Positions 46,806 to 57,440 are shown, counted from the first letter of the stretch. The stretch: 64,000 nucleotides of DNA from Podocnemis expansa (GCA_007922195.1 ML681997.1:15019260-15083259), one strand, 5' to 3'. Translations and numbers: made by a program. The notes: a model not told the origin generated them from the letters alone.

Positions 46806-48412
46806 TTTCAAAGAGACAAATCAAGTCACCAGGATCTGATGATATGCACCCTAGAGCACTCAAGGAGCTGACTAAGGAGATATTTGAGCCATTGGCTATT
46901 ATCTTTGAAAAATCATGGATGACTGGAGACATCCCAGAGGGCTGGAAAAGAGCCAATATAGCATCCATCTCTAAAAAGGGAAATAAGGACAACCCAGGGA
47001 ATTATAGATCAGTCAGCTTAACCTCTGTACCAGGAAAAATAATGGAACAAATAATTAAGGAATCCATTAGCAAGCATCTAAGAGAAAATAAGGTGCTAAG
47101 TGATAGCATGGATTTGCCAAGAACAAAGCATGTCAAACCAACCTGACAGCTTTCTATGCTGGGGTAACAAGCCTTGTGGATAGAGGGGAAGCAATAGACA
47201 TGGTGTACCTAGACTTTAATAAGGCTTTTGATATGGTCTCACATCACTTTCTCATTAACAAACTTGGAATGTACAGCCTGGAAGGAGCTACTATAAGATA
47301 GGTGAAAAATTGGTTGGCTAACTGGTCCCAGCAAGTAATTATCAATGGTTTGCAGTCATGCTGGAAGGGCATAACAAGTGCAGTACTGCAGGGATCGATT
47401 CTGGGTCCGGTTCTGTTCAATATTTTCATTAATGATTTAGATGATGGCACAGATAGCACACTTATAAAGTTCACTACTGATACCAGGCTGGAAGAGGTTG
47501 CAGTGTATTGGAGGTTAGGATCACAATTCAAAATGACCTGGACAAACTGGTAAAATGGACTGAGGTTAGCAGAATGAAATTCAGTAAAGGCAAGTGCACT
47601 GTACTCCATTTAGGAAAGAAAAATCCATGGCACATATACAAAATGGGCAATGACTGCCTAGGAAGGAGTACTGTGGAAGGGGATCTGGGAGTTATAGTGG
47701 ACCACAAGCTAAATATGAGTCAACAGTTTCAAAAAAAAAAAAAAGCAAACACCATTCTGGAGTGTATTAAAAGGAGTATTGTAAGCAAGATATGAGAAGT
47801 AATTCTCCCCATCCACTCCACCCTGATTAAACCACAACTGGAATATTGCGTTCAGTTCTGGGCACCTCATTTCAGGAAAGATGTGGATAAACTGGAGAAA
47901 GTCCAGAAAAGAGCAACACAAATGATTAGAGGAATGCAACATTTGACTTACGAGAGAAGATTGAAAGAGCTGGGTTTGTTTAGTTTAGAAAAGAGGAGTC
48001 TGAAAAGGGAAGTAATAACAGTTTTCAAGTATCTAAGAGGTTGTCATAAGGAGGAGGAAGAAAGACTCCCTTAAGTTATCCTTGAAATGTGTGTGAGTTT
48101 TGGGAAGCTCGCACCAAGAATCATTTCCTTAACTGCTGATGATAGGACAAGAAGAAATGGCCTTACATTACAGCAACAGAGGTTTATGCTGGACATTGGA
48201 GAAAAAAATCCTACCTATCAGGGTGATTAACAACTGAAATAAGTTGCCTAGGCAGGCTGTGGAATCTCCATCACTGAAAGTTTTTAGGAGCAGTTTAGAC
48301 TAGCACCAGTCAGGGATGGTTTAAGAGGGTACTTGGTCCTGCCATGAGTGCAGTGGACTGGACTTGATGACCTCTCATGGTCCCTTCCAGTTTCTATGAT
48401 TCTATGATTCTC
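46806..48412 (+). mobile_element. CR1 LINE, RT domain to 3' tail, plus strand
   Basis: Starts in the RT domain and ends with the octamer tail TTCTATGATTCTATGATTCT at about 48390-48412. It is the longest uninterrupted CR1 RT in the window. Within it a 65-bp patch at 48061-48125 does not belong to CR1 and is 63/65 identical to 48723-48787. Confidence 0.9.
46826..48074 (+). pseudogene. CR1 ORF2 reverse transcriptase, broken
   Basis: The ancestral product is the CR1 reverse transcriptase that copies the RNA at the target. Readable pieces in order: SPGSDD-like start, KEIFEPLAIIFEKSWMTGDIPEGWKRANI, SISKKGNKDNPGNYRSVSLTSVPGKIMEQII (46844-47146); [25 protein letters not shown] (47302-47553); KWTEVSRMKFSKGKCTVLHLGKKN (47508-47795); EKVQKRATQMIRGMQHLTYERRLKELGLFSLEKRSL (47883-48074). 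The catalytic FADD box is changed to FTTD (about 47470), removing one of the paired aspartates. Frame changes occur around 47150-47300, 47510 and 47800. Confidence 0.88.
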
Positions 48413-48840
48413 TAAACAAAACTGAAGGTAGACAAGTCCATGGTGTTGCCATCTTTGATGCATGCACATGAAACCTGGATAGTATACAGATGACATGTTA
48501 TGAAGGTGAATCACTTTCACCTGGGCTGTCTGAGGAAACTGATGAGGATAAGATGGCAAAATGAGGTTCTTATACAAGCAGCTGTTCCAGTCATCCACGG
48601 AATCACAGCTGAGATGGACAGGTCATGCCAGCAAAATGACAGATGAGCAACTGCCAGGGCAAATCTTTGATGGTGAGGTAAAAGAGGGAAAGCTCTCTCA
48701 GGGATGCCAGAAGAAATGCTTCAAAGACTCCCTTAAGTTATCCTTGAGATGTGTGTGAGTTTTGGGAAGCTTGCACCAAGAATCATTCTACCTGGTGAAG
48801 TTTCATTCATACTGGTGCTACAGAGTGCTGAGACAGAGCA
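48413..48840 (+). mobile_element. LINE C-terminal fragment of a different (non-CR1) clade
   Basis: The sequence encodes, with frame changes, MHAxETW, HFHLGCLRKLMRIRWQNE and QLRWTGHASKMTDEQLPGQIFDGE followed by KLSQGCQKKCFKDSLKLSL (frame 48561-48758). The pattern LRWxGHxxRM...GGQxKRxKDxLK is a common C-terminal region of some non-LTR retrotransposons after the RT. CR1 lacks it. The clade is not determined. This piece directly follows the CR1 tail and is the apparent source of the patch at 48061-48125. Confidence 0.6.
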
Positions 48841-48929
48841 AGATCCAAAGGGCCAGCCCTGTTAGTCTAGTTCACAAAAGAAGCAAGGGGTCCTGTTACG
48901 TGTCATAGGGCTCCTTGCTTCTTCTGAAG
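48841..48929. mobile_element. Short fold-back PLE tail with 7-bp flank repeat
   Basis: Antisense part (CCAAAGGGCCAGCCCTGTTAG... GGGGTCCTGTTACGTG) is joined to a sense part (TCATAGGGCTCCTTGCTTCTTC). CAGAGCA flanks both sides (48834-48840, 48930-48936). Confidence 0.65.
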
Positions 48930-49177
48930 CAGAGCAGAAGCACTAACAGTGTAAACCACATAAAAGCAGCATATCCTCTGTTAATCAAGTAACCCACAGC
49001 AGCATTTCTTATTCAAGTGTGCCATGGAGAGTTAAAAACACATACTGGCCCGTTCAACCACACATGTGTTCACAGAGCCCAAACCAATTGATGATATGGT
49101 CAGCTTCAAACTCAAAGACAAACAACAGCAATAACGGCATATGAACCACAAACTCCCTCTAGATATGATGCCTAAAA

Positions 49178-49405
49178 ATAACAATAACACCTAGCTCTTA
49201 CAGAGTGCTTTTCATCAGTAGATCTCAGTGCACTAGGAAGGAGAGCAATATCATTATCCCCAGATAGTTTACAGATGGGGTAACTGAGGCACATAGGGAT
49301 AAGGTGATTTGCCCAAAGTCACCCTGCAGGCCAGTGACAGCATCCAGATTTCCTGCATCCTCATCCACTGTGCTATCCATTAATCCACACTGCCTTTCAA
49401 GTGCC
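49178..49405 (-). repeat. MIR-like SINE
   Basis: Clear antisense match to the MIR-type pattern: ATTATCCCCAGATAGTTTACAGATGGGGTAACTGAGGCAC, GATTTGCCCAAAGTCACCCTGCAGG and CACTGTGCTATCCATTAATCCACACTGCC. Confidence 0.8.
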
Positions 49406-49439
49406 TGAAATAAGATCTGTGTTAGGTGCTTATGCAATT

Positions 49440-49618
49440 GCTGTTACAACACTATTCAGAGGGCTTCTGAATATTTATGTGCTTCTCCTCGTAACAACCC
49501 GTGAGGCAGAGAAACACACGCATCCCCATTTTACAGAGGGGTAACTGAAGTACGGAGAGACTAAGTGACTTAGCCAAATGACATGGGAAGTCTATGGAAG
49601 AGTGGGCGCTTTAGGCTC
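49440..49618 (-). repeat. Second MIR-like SINE
   Basis: CATCCCCATTTTACAGAGGGGTAACTGAAG and TAAGTGACTTAGCCAAATGACATGGGAAGTCTATGG follow the same MIR core as the neighbour, in the same orientation. Confidence 0.7.
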
Positions 49619-49621
49619 ACA

Positions 49622-49995
49622 GACTCAGCTTCTAAGTTCAGAAGGAACCAATATGACCATCTAGTCTGACCCCCTACACAATGCAGGCCACAGAACCTCA
49701 CCCACCTTCTGCTGGAACAATCCTCTAACCTATGACTAAGTTATTAACGTCCTCAGATCATGATTCAAGACTTTAGGACACAGAGCATCTGCCAGCAGTA
49801 GAGTCATGACCCATGCTACAAAGGAAGGGGAAAAAACAAAAACAAAAAACCAAAAAACAAAAAACAAAAACAAAAAAAAAAAAAAACCAAACAAAAAAAA
49901 CCCAAAAAACACATCATTTGCCAGTTTGCCCTGAAGGAGAATTCCTGCCTGACCCCAATATGGCAATCAGTTAAATCCTGAGCATGTGGGCCTCA
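49622..49995 (-). mobile_element. CR1 3' end (another subfamily), minus strand, with A-rich expansion
   Basis: GAAGGAACCAATATGACCATCTAGTCTGACCCCC and the part CCAGTTTGCCCTGAAGGAGAATTCC... CCCCAATATGGC are CR1 sequence. Between them lies an AAAAAC-type simple repeat at 49828-49912. Confidence 0.75.
49828..49912. repeat. (AAAAC)n A-rich simple repeat
   Basis: Irregular run of A with single or double C, about 85 bp, inside the CR1 fragment. It produces a spurious Phe-rich open frame on the minus strand. Confidence 0.9.
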
Positions 49996-50462
49996 AGTGA
50001 CTGGTCCACAAATTATATAGGTTCTTATCTTAAAGGCAAGAGAGTCACCTTTAGCTCTCAGAGATGGGACTTGTTTTGATAGCAAAACATCGAGATTTCT
50101 CTCTGACAGTGGTTTCCAAGCAGGTACAGTGTAACTGACAACAGTGAAATTATTAGAATACATCCCTTTACAGAATTTTGCCTCGAGTAAGTGAGTGAAT
50201 GAGTGAGCAAGCAAGCAAGTAAGTGAGATTGTTTTAATAACATATGCTGGACTTACAGACTTTCATTGGAAGTTCTGAATATATAGGTTCATCCTCATCA
50301 TTGCAAATCCCAAGGAGATATGGCCTCCTTGCAAATGAAATGCTACCTAGATCGGTCTCTGGCTAGGTCACTAAGGTGGTCTGACTTATGTACATTGCTG
50401 TCAATACTCTCTCACCATTGAACTATCTGCTGCCCATGTAATCACGAGTCATGTAGCATCAT
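49996..50462. other. no supported feature
   Basis: Apart from the tetranucleotide repeat nothing recognised. Confidence 0.4.
50180..50226. repeat. Degenerate tetranucleotide repeat
   Basis: AAGTGAGTGAATGAGTGAGCAAGCAAGCAAGTAAGTGAG, a mixture of GAGT and CAAG units. Confidence 0.85.
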
Positions 50463-50470
50463 TCCTTGGT

Positions 50471-50646
50471 CAGTGCCAGATTTAGGCACAAGCCAAGTAA
50501 GCCATGGCTTAGGGCCTCACATTATGAGGGGGCTCATTTCGCTTTCTGTTATAATGCAATACCCTTTTTTCTCTTTATTTTTTATGGTATGATACCTCTG
50601 AATCTTGTCATAGCTTAGGGTCTTAGCATGTTTTACTCAGGCCCTG
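50471..50646. mobile_element. hAT MITE with exact 8-bp target duplication
   Basis: Left CAGTGCCAGATTTAGGC and right, reverse complement, CAGGGCCTGAGTAAAAC. The flanks TCCTTGGT (50463-50470 and 50647-50654) are identical. Confidence 0.88.
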
Positions 50647-50654
50647 TCCTTGGT

Positions 50655-51167
50655 ACATACATTTCAGAATGAATTGTCTTCCATTCTTAAAATATGTCAA
50701 TACCAAGAAAACTGCCAAAAATTAGCCAGCATTGATGGAGGTGGTTGTTTGGGTTGGCTTCAGATATTCTAATTTCTGATCTTGTCTTGCCAATTGATAT
50801 GGAGCCACTGATCGAGATGACAAAAATCAAAAACTTCTATCCTGTGTCTTTCAGCCTCATCCAGCACCACATTGCATTTCTGTACAAGAGAATCAGTATA
50901 ACTGTGGTTCTATAGATCCCCATAGTTTCGTGGCAAGCAGGATGTCATGGTTACAGAAGCTGCTGATAGGTCAGAAACATGGCAGCAGCTGCTGCCATAT
51001 GAGCATCCACATCTTTCAAGCATCCTCCATCTATGATGCAGCACTAATATGTGACTACTGACATCTGCTTGATATCATGTACAGGCAGGCTGATGTAGAG
51101 CTGGTTGTAATCTGCTTTCTAGTAATGTTCAGGGATTTAGTTTTTTCGGATAAATATCTACATCAAT
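50655..51167. other. no supported feature
   Basis: No repeat or gene recognised. Confidence 0.4.
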
Positions 51168-51169
51168 TA

Positions 51170-51275
51170 GGGTGGCCACATAACAAGTGTGAAAATCAGG
51201 CCGGGGATGGAGGGCTAATAGGCAAAATGCTGAATATTGGCACTGGTCCTATAAAATTGGAACATCTGGTCACCC
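51170..51275. mobile_element. mariner-like MITE, 106 bp
   Basis: Left GGGTGGCCACATAAC and right, reverse complement, GGGTGACCAGATGTTCC, flanked by TA on both sides (51168-51169, 51276-51277), the Tc1/mariner target. It resembles a short turtle MITE with AGGGTGACCAGATG ends. Confidence 0.7.
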
Positions 51276-51277
51276 TA

Positions 51278-51967
51278 ACACATAAGTGCACTGCTTCTTC
51301 CCCAACTGGATGGTCCATCATCTGTCATGATTCACCAAACTGAGCTAACATGACAATGTCGTCATACCCTATTGCATTCTCTGATTGTACTGTAATTATC
51401 ATTATGCCAGTTCAAGGAAATATAGCTGAAAATATGAAAAGTTCACCCTAAATGTGTGATGCTTCCTCAGCATCAACAGAAAGGTGCATTGTTAACTCTT
51501 CTCCCTGCCAAGCTGCCCCACTGCAAAGTCATTTCCAGGCATATGACCACTTAGCCTCCAAATATCAGCACTCTCCATGATAAACTGTCATTGTAGAAAT
51601 AACACATGAGACGGGATGGGTAAAGGAAGGTGATTTTGAGGTTCATGCAGTTCTGCAGAACCCAGGGCTTCTGCATTCTGCCACATACTTCATGTTTGAA
51701 CTTTGACTTCAACTCCCATTGATTTCAATGGAAGTTAGGTGCCTAAATACCACTGAAGATCTGGGTCCTTAATCTCTAGGCCTAATTTTCTCATCTGCAG
51801 CGGATGAGAAATTTTCTCGCTGTCTCAGCTTTTTAAATTATAAGCTCTTCAGACCAGAGACGGTCTCTTATTATGTGTTTGAATCTAACATTATACATTA
51901 CAAAAATACAAATAAGAACTACAAGGTGTTATTTCCTAAACCATCAATCCATTTTTCATGACATTTT
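51278..51967. other. no supported feature
   Basis: No repeat or gene recognised. Confidence 0.4.
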
Positions 51968-52003
51968 GGGTACATCTACACTGCAAAGTTTTTTCAGGAT
52001 AAG

Positions 52004-52666
52004 TTTCCAAAGGGATAGCTGTGTTAGTCTAGTCCAGTAAAAAAACAACAAGCAGTTGTGTGGCACTTTAAGACTAACAGATTTATTTTTTGCATGAGCT
52101 TTCGTGGGAGAAGATCCCACTTCCTCAGATGCTTCGAAGCATCTGAGGAAGTGGGANNNNNNNNNNNNNNNNNNNNNNNNNNNNNNNNNNNNNNNNNNNN
52201 NNNNNNNNNNNNNNNNNNNNNNNNNNNNNNNNNNNNNNNNNNNNNNNNNNNNNNNNNNNNNNNNNNNNNNNNNNNNNNNNNNNNNNNNNNNNNNNNNNNN
52301 NNNNNNNNNNNNNNNNNNNNNNNNNNNNNNNNNNNNNNNNNNNNNNNNNNNNNNNNNNNNNNNNNNNNNNNNNNNNNNNNNNNNNNNNNNNNNNNNNNNN
52401 NNNNNNNNNNNNNNNNNNNNNNNNNNNNNNNNNNNNNNNNNNNNNNNNNNNNNNNNNNNNNNNNNNNNNNNNNNNNNNNNNNNNNNNNNNNNNNNNNNNN
52501 NNNNNNNNNNNNNNNNNNNNNNNNNNNNNNNNNNNNNNNNNNNNNNNNNNNNNNNNTCCCACTTCCTCAGATGCTTCGAAGCATCTGAGGAAGTGGGATC
52601 TTCTCCCACGAAAGCTCATGCAAAAAATAAATCTGTTAGTCTTAAAGTGCCACACAACTGCTTGTT
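52004..52666. mobile_element. Fold-back PLE insert containing an assembly gap
   Basis: The insert is flanked by the exact 16-bp repeat GTTTTTTCAGGATAAG (51988-52003 and 52667-52682). The left arm (52004-52156) is the PLE tail in antisense; the right arm (52557-52666) is the same tail in sense. The 110 bp next to the gap on both sides are perfect reverse complements. Both arms end at the gap with the same 42-bp perfect palindrome centred on TTCGAA. Confidence 0.8.
52157..52556. other. assembly gap, 400 N
   Basis: A run of exactly 400 N. Open frames called across it on both strands are artefacts. Confidence 1.
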
Positions 52667-53091
52667 GTTTTTTCAGGATAAGCCTCCTTACCCTGAAAAA
52701 TCTTTTCCTTGTGCCTTTTGGTTTTTCGAAAAAAGCTCTCTGTTTTTTGAAAAACCGAAGCACTTTTCAAAAAAGGTTTTTCAAAAAAAGCCATCACCAA
52801 ACATGGCAATGGCTTTAAAAAAAAAAAAAAACCAACCCTGTCTATCCTTTTGATTAACTTTTTTTTTTTTCTGAAAAAGAGAGTCCATTGTGGACGCTCT
52901 CTTTTCAAAAAAAAAAAAAAAAAAAAAAACGGGCAGCCTCTTTTGAGGACTAAGAATCCTCCCCGGACTCTTTTCCCAAAATAACATTTTCAAAAATAGG
53001 TTATTTCAAATTACTTATTTCAAATTAAATTCAAAATAGTTTTTTCAATAAACCTTTTTTTCAAAAAATGTTATGTAGTGTAGCCATAGCC

Positions 53092-54197
53092 ATAGTGTTT
53101 TCCCTACCATAAGTAAGCAATGAAGCAGGTAACTAACTTGTTCCCTATCTATAAACGTTCCTCATGTTCAGAACTTTTTCTCATTTCTTATTTATCCACA
53201 GAAAGATTTGAAGCAAGATATCATGTTTCCATCAGTGGAGCAAAGCAGCCATCTGACTAAGGAAGGGTTAAAGAAGCAATAAATACCCCCTCAAGAAATT
53301 CCATGAAAGAAAATGAAGATAAGCACATGGAAAACTCAGACAGCAGGCCTTCTGTTAAGTCTGTGACAGAAATTTCCCTGCTTGAGGAAAAGAAGATAGA
53401 GGCTCCGCTAAATTATGTTCCCCATGAGTGTTGCTAAGGCATACTTGCACATATTATATGAGGTAGAAAATTAGTACTTTGAATTGTTATGGTTACATTT
53501 GCAGAAAAGTGTTTGCAGGTTTTCAGAAATTTGCCAATGGCTGGTCATGCAGGTCACCCACCGAGAAAAAAATTTGCTTGCTGTAAAATGATGAGGCAGA
53601 TCAGTGGTTATAATGAAAATACTGCAAACTCTAAGTAAAGATCTGGTTTTGTTTGAGGGGATTAACCTAGAGATGAACAGGCTTTAGTGCTAGCTCTTGG
53701 CTCCATGTTTATCTGCTGTCCATTAAGTTTCAGCCCAGAAGAAACCACCAGATCATCTGGTCTGACTTCAGGCCACTACCACCACCCACATCCACACATT
53801 AAACCAGGGCTCAATAACTTGAGGAATGCATGTGAAAGATGGCACACACACCCAGTTTGATCGGCACGCAGGACTCCTGGCTGAAGCCACGCCACTCCCA
53901 GCTCCAAGCGCTGCTCCCGTCCCCCTGCTCTCCCGTCCCTGGCCGTCAACATGCCTCCACCCTTCCCCTCTCCCACTTGGGTCCAGCCTTCAGGAGACTG
54001 CCTGAGTGACAGAAAAATCACTGCCATCAGGCCTCACAGACCCTCCCTCCCTCCATTGCTGACACTGCCCCTGACAACAGGTCCTGGCACTGGGAGAGGT
54101 ACTGGGGGCAGTAAGGCCCATACCTTACTAAAGGTTGCTGAAATCTCCATTGAACCTGGCAATTGACATTTTCCTGATAAGTTACAGCCCACAGGAG
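53092..54197. other. mostly unannotated; one short coding-like frame
   Basis: No repeats recognised apart from a moderately GC-rich part at 53780-54120. See the separate entry for the short frame. Confidence 0.35.
53261..53437 (+). other. Short coding-like open frame, possible exon or lncRNA part
   Basis: An open frame of 58 codons with a methionine at 53303 gives a 44-residue acidic, Ser/Glu/Lys-rich stretch (MKENEDKHMENS, then VTEISLLEEKKIEAPLNY) ending HECC. It is not in a recognised repeat. A splice-acceptor-like TTATTTATCCACAG lies at about 53190-53203, but a TAA at 53258-53260 separates it from this frame. I do not recognise the sequence; it may be chance. Confidence 0.15.
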
Positions 54198-54526
54198 ACA
54201 GAGGTTGTTTCGAAATAAGAAACACCATGTTCACACGACATACCGTTGTTTCAAAACAACTTAAACTCCATTTGGTGATGAAACAACGTTGTTTCAAAAT
54301 GATTGTTTCAAAACAATCCCGTCAGAACATGTTATTTCGAAACGACGGTGACTCGTTTAGAAATAACTGTTGTCCGAACCTGCTATTTTGCTTTGAGCTT
54401 ATTTCCTTAATTCAAATTAACATTTTCTTAATTCGAATTAACTTATTTCAAAATAACACCTTATTTCGATACAAGTTGTTTCAAAACAACTTGTATCGAA
54501 ATAGCTCCCTGTGTGTGAACATAGCC
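54198..54526. mobile_element. Harbinger-type MITE of TTTCGAAA palindromes (copy B), 5'-trimmed
   Basis: Begins inside the element (CAGAGGTTGTTTCGAAATAAG) and ends GTGTGTGAACATAGCC, followed by TAA. The outer 20-25 bp of the left end are missing. The interior chain of palindromes matches copies A and C. Confidence 0.78.
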
Positions 54527-55259
54527 TAAATCTTTATGTGCCACAGGCAGAGACTAAGAGGGACTAAGGTGCACCAGTGCCAAGGCTCTAGCAATGGCAG
54601 GGAATTCATTAGATGTTCTCGGCCACTGACCCACCCGCATGGTACAGAGGAAAGAGAACGCTGCCCCCTTCACCCTGGTGTCACTACTAATCTGAGCTGG
54701 GGGGAACTCCTTCCAAACTCACCTATGGTGATTAGTTAGACTGTGAACACTTGAGCAAGAACCAGCCAGCCAAGCAATTCAGAGAGTGATTTTTCAGTTC
54801 CACCTAAGAGCACTGACCCCTCACACTCAGTTTCTCATCTGCATTTGTAGCAATTTCTGATGCTTCAAGGAAGAAAACTAAATAAAACAATCCCTAAGAA
54901 AATAGGCAGGGGGGGCATCCCTTCCTGACCCCTACAGATGACTGGTTGAAGGCCTGAAGCCCTGAAGCATAAGATCAATAAAGATTAAGGGCCTGAACCA
55001 GTGTAAACCAGGAGCAATATAACTGAAGTCAGTAATTATGTGGGTGTAAAATTGGTGTTTGTCAGATGGAAATGAAACCCTCTGGTCAGGCTGACTGATT
55101 TGAAAGGAGGTGCGTCTTTGTTACCAATGATGTGTGATGTGCTGATCCAAGTCTTATAACACCTGGAAAAGATTTTTTAATAGGATAACCAACTCTTATC
55201 TTCTGCAGAAATTACGTTTGGTTTTTTTCTGTAAGTATACAGTATGCACGCCAACCAAA
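54527..55259. other. no supported feature
   Basis: No repeat or gene recognised. Confidence 0.4.
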
Positions 55260-55261
55260 AC

Positions 55262-55500
55262 ATCACAAGACTAACTAAATTTGTTAGTCTTTGGCTATGT
55301 TTACAGTAGAGGGCTCAGGTAAGTCAACATAGTAAGCACCATTCTGTAAGGTCCCCCATCTTCAAAACATCTGATGAAGTGGGATTTTCTCCCATAAAAA
55401 GCTCATGCAAAAAATAAATTTGTTAGTCTTTAAGTTCTATAGGACTCCTTGTTTGTTTGTTTTACTGAGCTAGACTAACCTGGCTACCCCTTTGGATCTT
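55262..55500 (+). mobile_element. PLE tail with a short fold-back and a MITE end
   Basis: At 55267-55293 an antisense AAGACTAACTAA stub meets sense TTTGTTAGTCTTTGG. A MITE-like end (GGCTATGTTTACAGTAGAGG) follows, then the main sense tail from about 55346 (CATCTGATGAAGTGGGATTTTC to GGCTACCCCTTTGGATC). Confidence 0.65.
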
Positions 55501-57278
55501 GGCAACCTATGTATGAAGTACTTATGCCAGGTTATCTATCTTATCTGTCTACAAATACACTTAGATGAAGTGTTTCCTTCAGTAGTCAGAGCATATTACT
55601 GATAGCCAGGATTTCTGGGTCCTGTTCTTCTGACCTGCATGACCTTATATGTCACTTAGAGCAATACTGTGCCTGATAGATAGTGGTGTGTGTTGAATAC
55701 AGCACAAAGCCACTTCACCACAGGGGAAGGAAGAAGCCACAAGAAGGAAAACATTTGATGAAAAATACTAATGAAAACATTTTTTTCTTTTCCGTTTTTT
55801 TTGTTTAAACGGTCTTTTAAATCACTCAGGTTTCTGATCCTGGGATCAGGAAGTAGATAAAAACCTAAAAAGTTGCAATGAAAATTGAAACTTCCTTGCA
55901 AAAATTTCCATTGTGTTTTAAATCAATTTCCAGTAAAAACACATTTTTATGGAAAATTTTCCATTGGATCTAGTTCTCAATCTTTCTTAGCAGGTGTCCA
56001 GCAGCTCCAAAAATGGAGTGAGTAGCAAAGAATATTCCAATATTTTGGGAATTAACTTATTCACAAAGAGGCTAAGCAGAAAACATTAAGAAAGCAGCAT
56101 TCAATTTCTCAGTTGTTTGCTTGTTAAATGTATTTGACTCTTATTTGGTATGTTTAAGTAAAGATAGAAGTTCTGAGCTATAACATATATATTTGACTTC
56201 TGCTAGACACCAGAAAGAAGGGTCACTTTATTATGTACCAATAGGGGTCTCTCAACCAATCAGATTTGGAATATGATGTTTAAACTGCTCAGAACAGAAT
56301 GCTTTATGGAGTAAGATCATTTACTAAAACAGAAAGGTGAGAAGTGGGTACCTTATTTCCATATAAAAATGGCCTGGAAGCACATGTGGAAATGTGTTAA
56401 AGAGATAACAATGCCCGGGGGTGTGTTTGAGTTCCAATGATACTACCACACAGCAGACAACCGGCCCAAAATTGAACATCTCCTTTTATGGCAGCTGTAA
56501 GAGAGTGAATCTGTCTCTGCAAGACAGCATAAAGATGATGTGGTGAGGGGGGTGATTAAAAGGTGAATCTGTTTTGCCATCAATAAGCAGCTCCATGAAC
56601 TAAAGTTACTCATTTGCCTTTCAAACAATCCCCTTCAACCACAAAGTGGAGGGTCTCTTAAAGGTCACCTCATTATGGGTTAGATAATAAACGTTCACTT
56701 TTTAAATTTAATCAGAATAAAAATTATAGGGGCACTTGTCCAGATTGTCATGTACAATATTCTGATGTTGAACTATTAGTCAAAAACAAAGGTCACCATT
56801 ACCTCTTTGTTGTCTGCTAATATGATTTTGAATATTACTATGTTGCACTATTACTATTTACACAAGGAGATTGGCTAGGCTCATTAATGTGAATGAATGC
56901 CAGGAGATGACATCATTTACATTTAATTGTCTTGTTTATCAGCCATGTCTATATAGTTGTTTTAATAAAGGGCAGAGGAAGATAAAGGGTACATTTGCAT
57001 TCTCTCAGGAGCTTCCGACAAGGGTTTAGGATGTTGTTGACATTTATTGTTTGCAAACGAGATAATCAAATAACAGTTCAATTTGCAATTGTTGCTTTTT
57101 TCCTTTTTTTTTTTTCTTTGTTCCCTCATTAGGAGGCATAATTTTTTTTGAATCTTTAGCTACTAATGGCAATACACAAAGTCTCAGCTTTGAAAGTGCC
57201 TCCAGAAAGCACTTGAACACATGCATAAGTCTGATTTCGCTGTGACTTAAACAGGGGCTTAAAAGTTAAGCACATGAT
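55501..57278. other. unique stretch; possible conserved non-coding block at 56390-57240
   Basis: No repeat recognised. 56390-57240 is non-repetitive, AT-rich, with many TAAT, ATTTGCAT and AATAAA-like motifs and a long run without simple repeats. It is the best candidate in the window for conserved regulatory DNA, but this is judged by composition only. Confidence 0.25.
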
Positions 57279-57440
57279 GCCTAGGTAGCTAGTGAAATCT
57301 TCCTCACTGGAAATTTTTAAGAGTCTGTTAGACAAACACCTGTTAGGGAAGGTTTAAGAGGGTATTTGGACTTTGCATGAGTGCAGGGGACTAGACTCGA
57401 TGACCTCTCATGGTCCCTTCCATTTCTGTGATTCTATGAG
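57279..57440 (+). mobile_element. CR1 3' end, plus strand
   Basis: GATGCCTAGGTAGCTAGTGAAATCTTCC to GATGACCTCTCATGGTCCCTTCC and TTCTGTGATTCTATGAG is the terminal part of a CR1 copy close in type to 48240-48412. Confidence 0.85.

Larger units (their letters stand above)
51968..53091. mobile_element. MITE with TTTTCGAAAA palindromes, split by a fold-back PLE and a gap
   Basis: Left GGGTACATCTACACTGC and right, reverse complement, GGCTATGGCTACACTAC match at 11-12 of 17. The interior is a chain of A/T-rich palindromes (GGTTTTTCGAAAAAAG, AAGAGAGTCC...GGACGCTCTCTT). It is distinct from the TTTCGAAA family but organised alike. A PLE insert with 16-bp target duplication and the 400-N gap occupy 52004-52666. 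Confidence 0.65.

Noticed and set aside
49736..49966. Phenylalanine-rich frame on the minus strand
   Set aside because: It is the translation of the A-rich simple repeat at 49828-49912.
51956..52853. Open frames of 176-249 codons on both strands
   Set aside because: They run through the 400-N gap and the fold-back repeat; the N run gives no stops.
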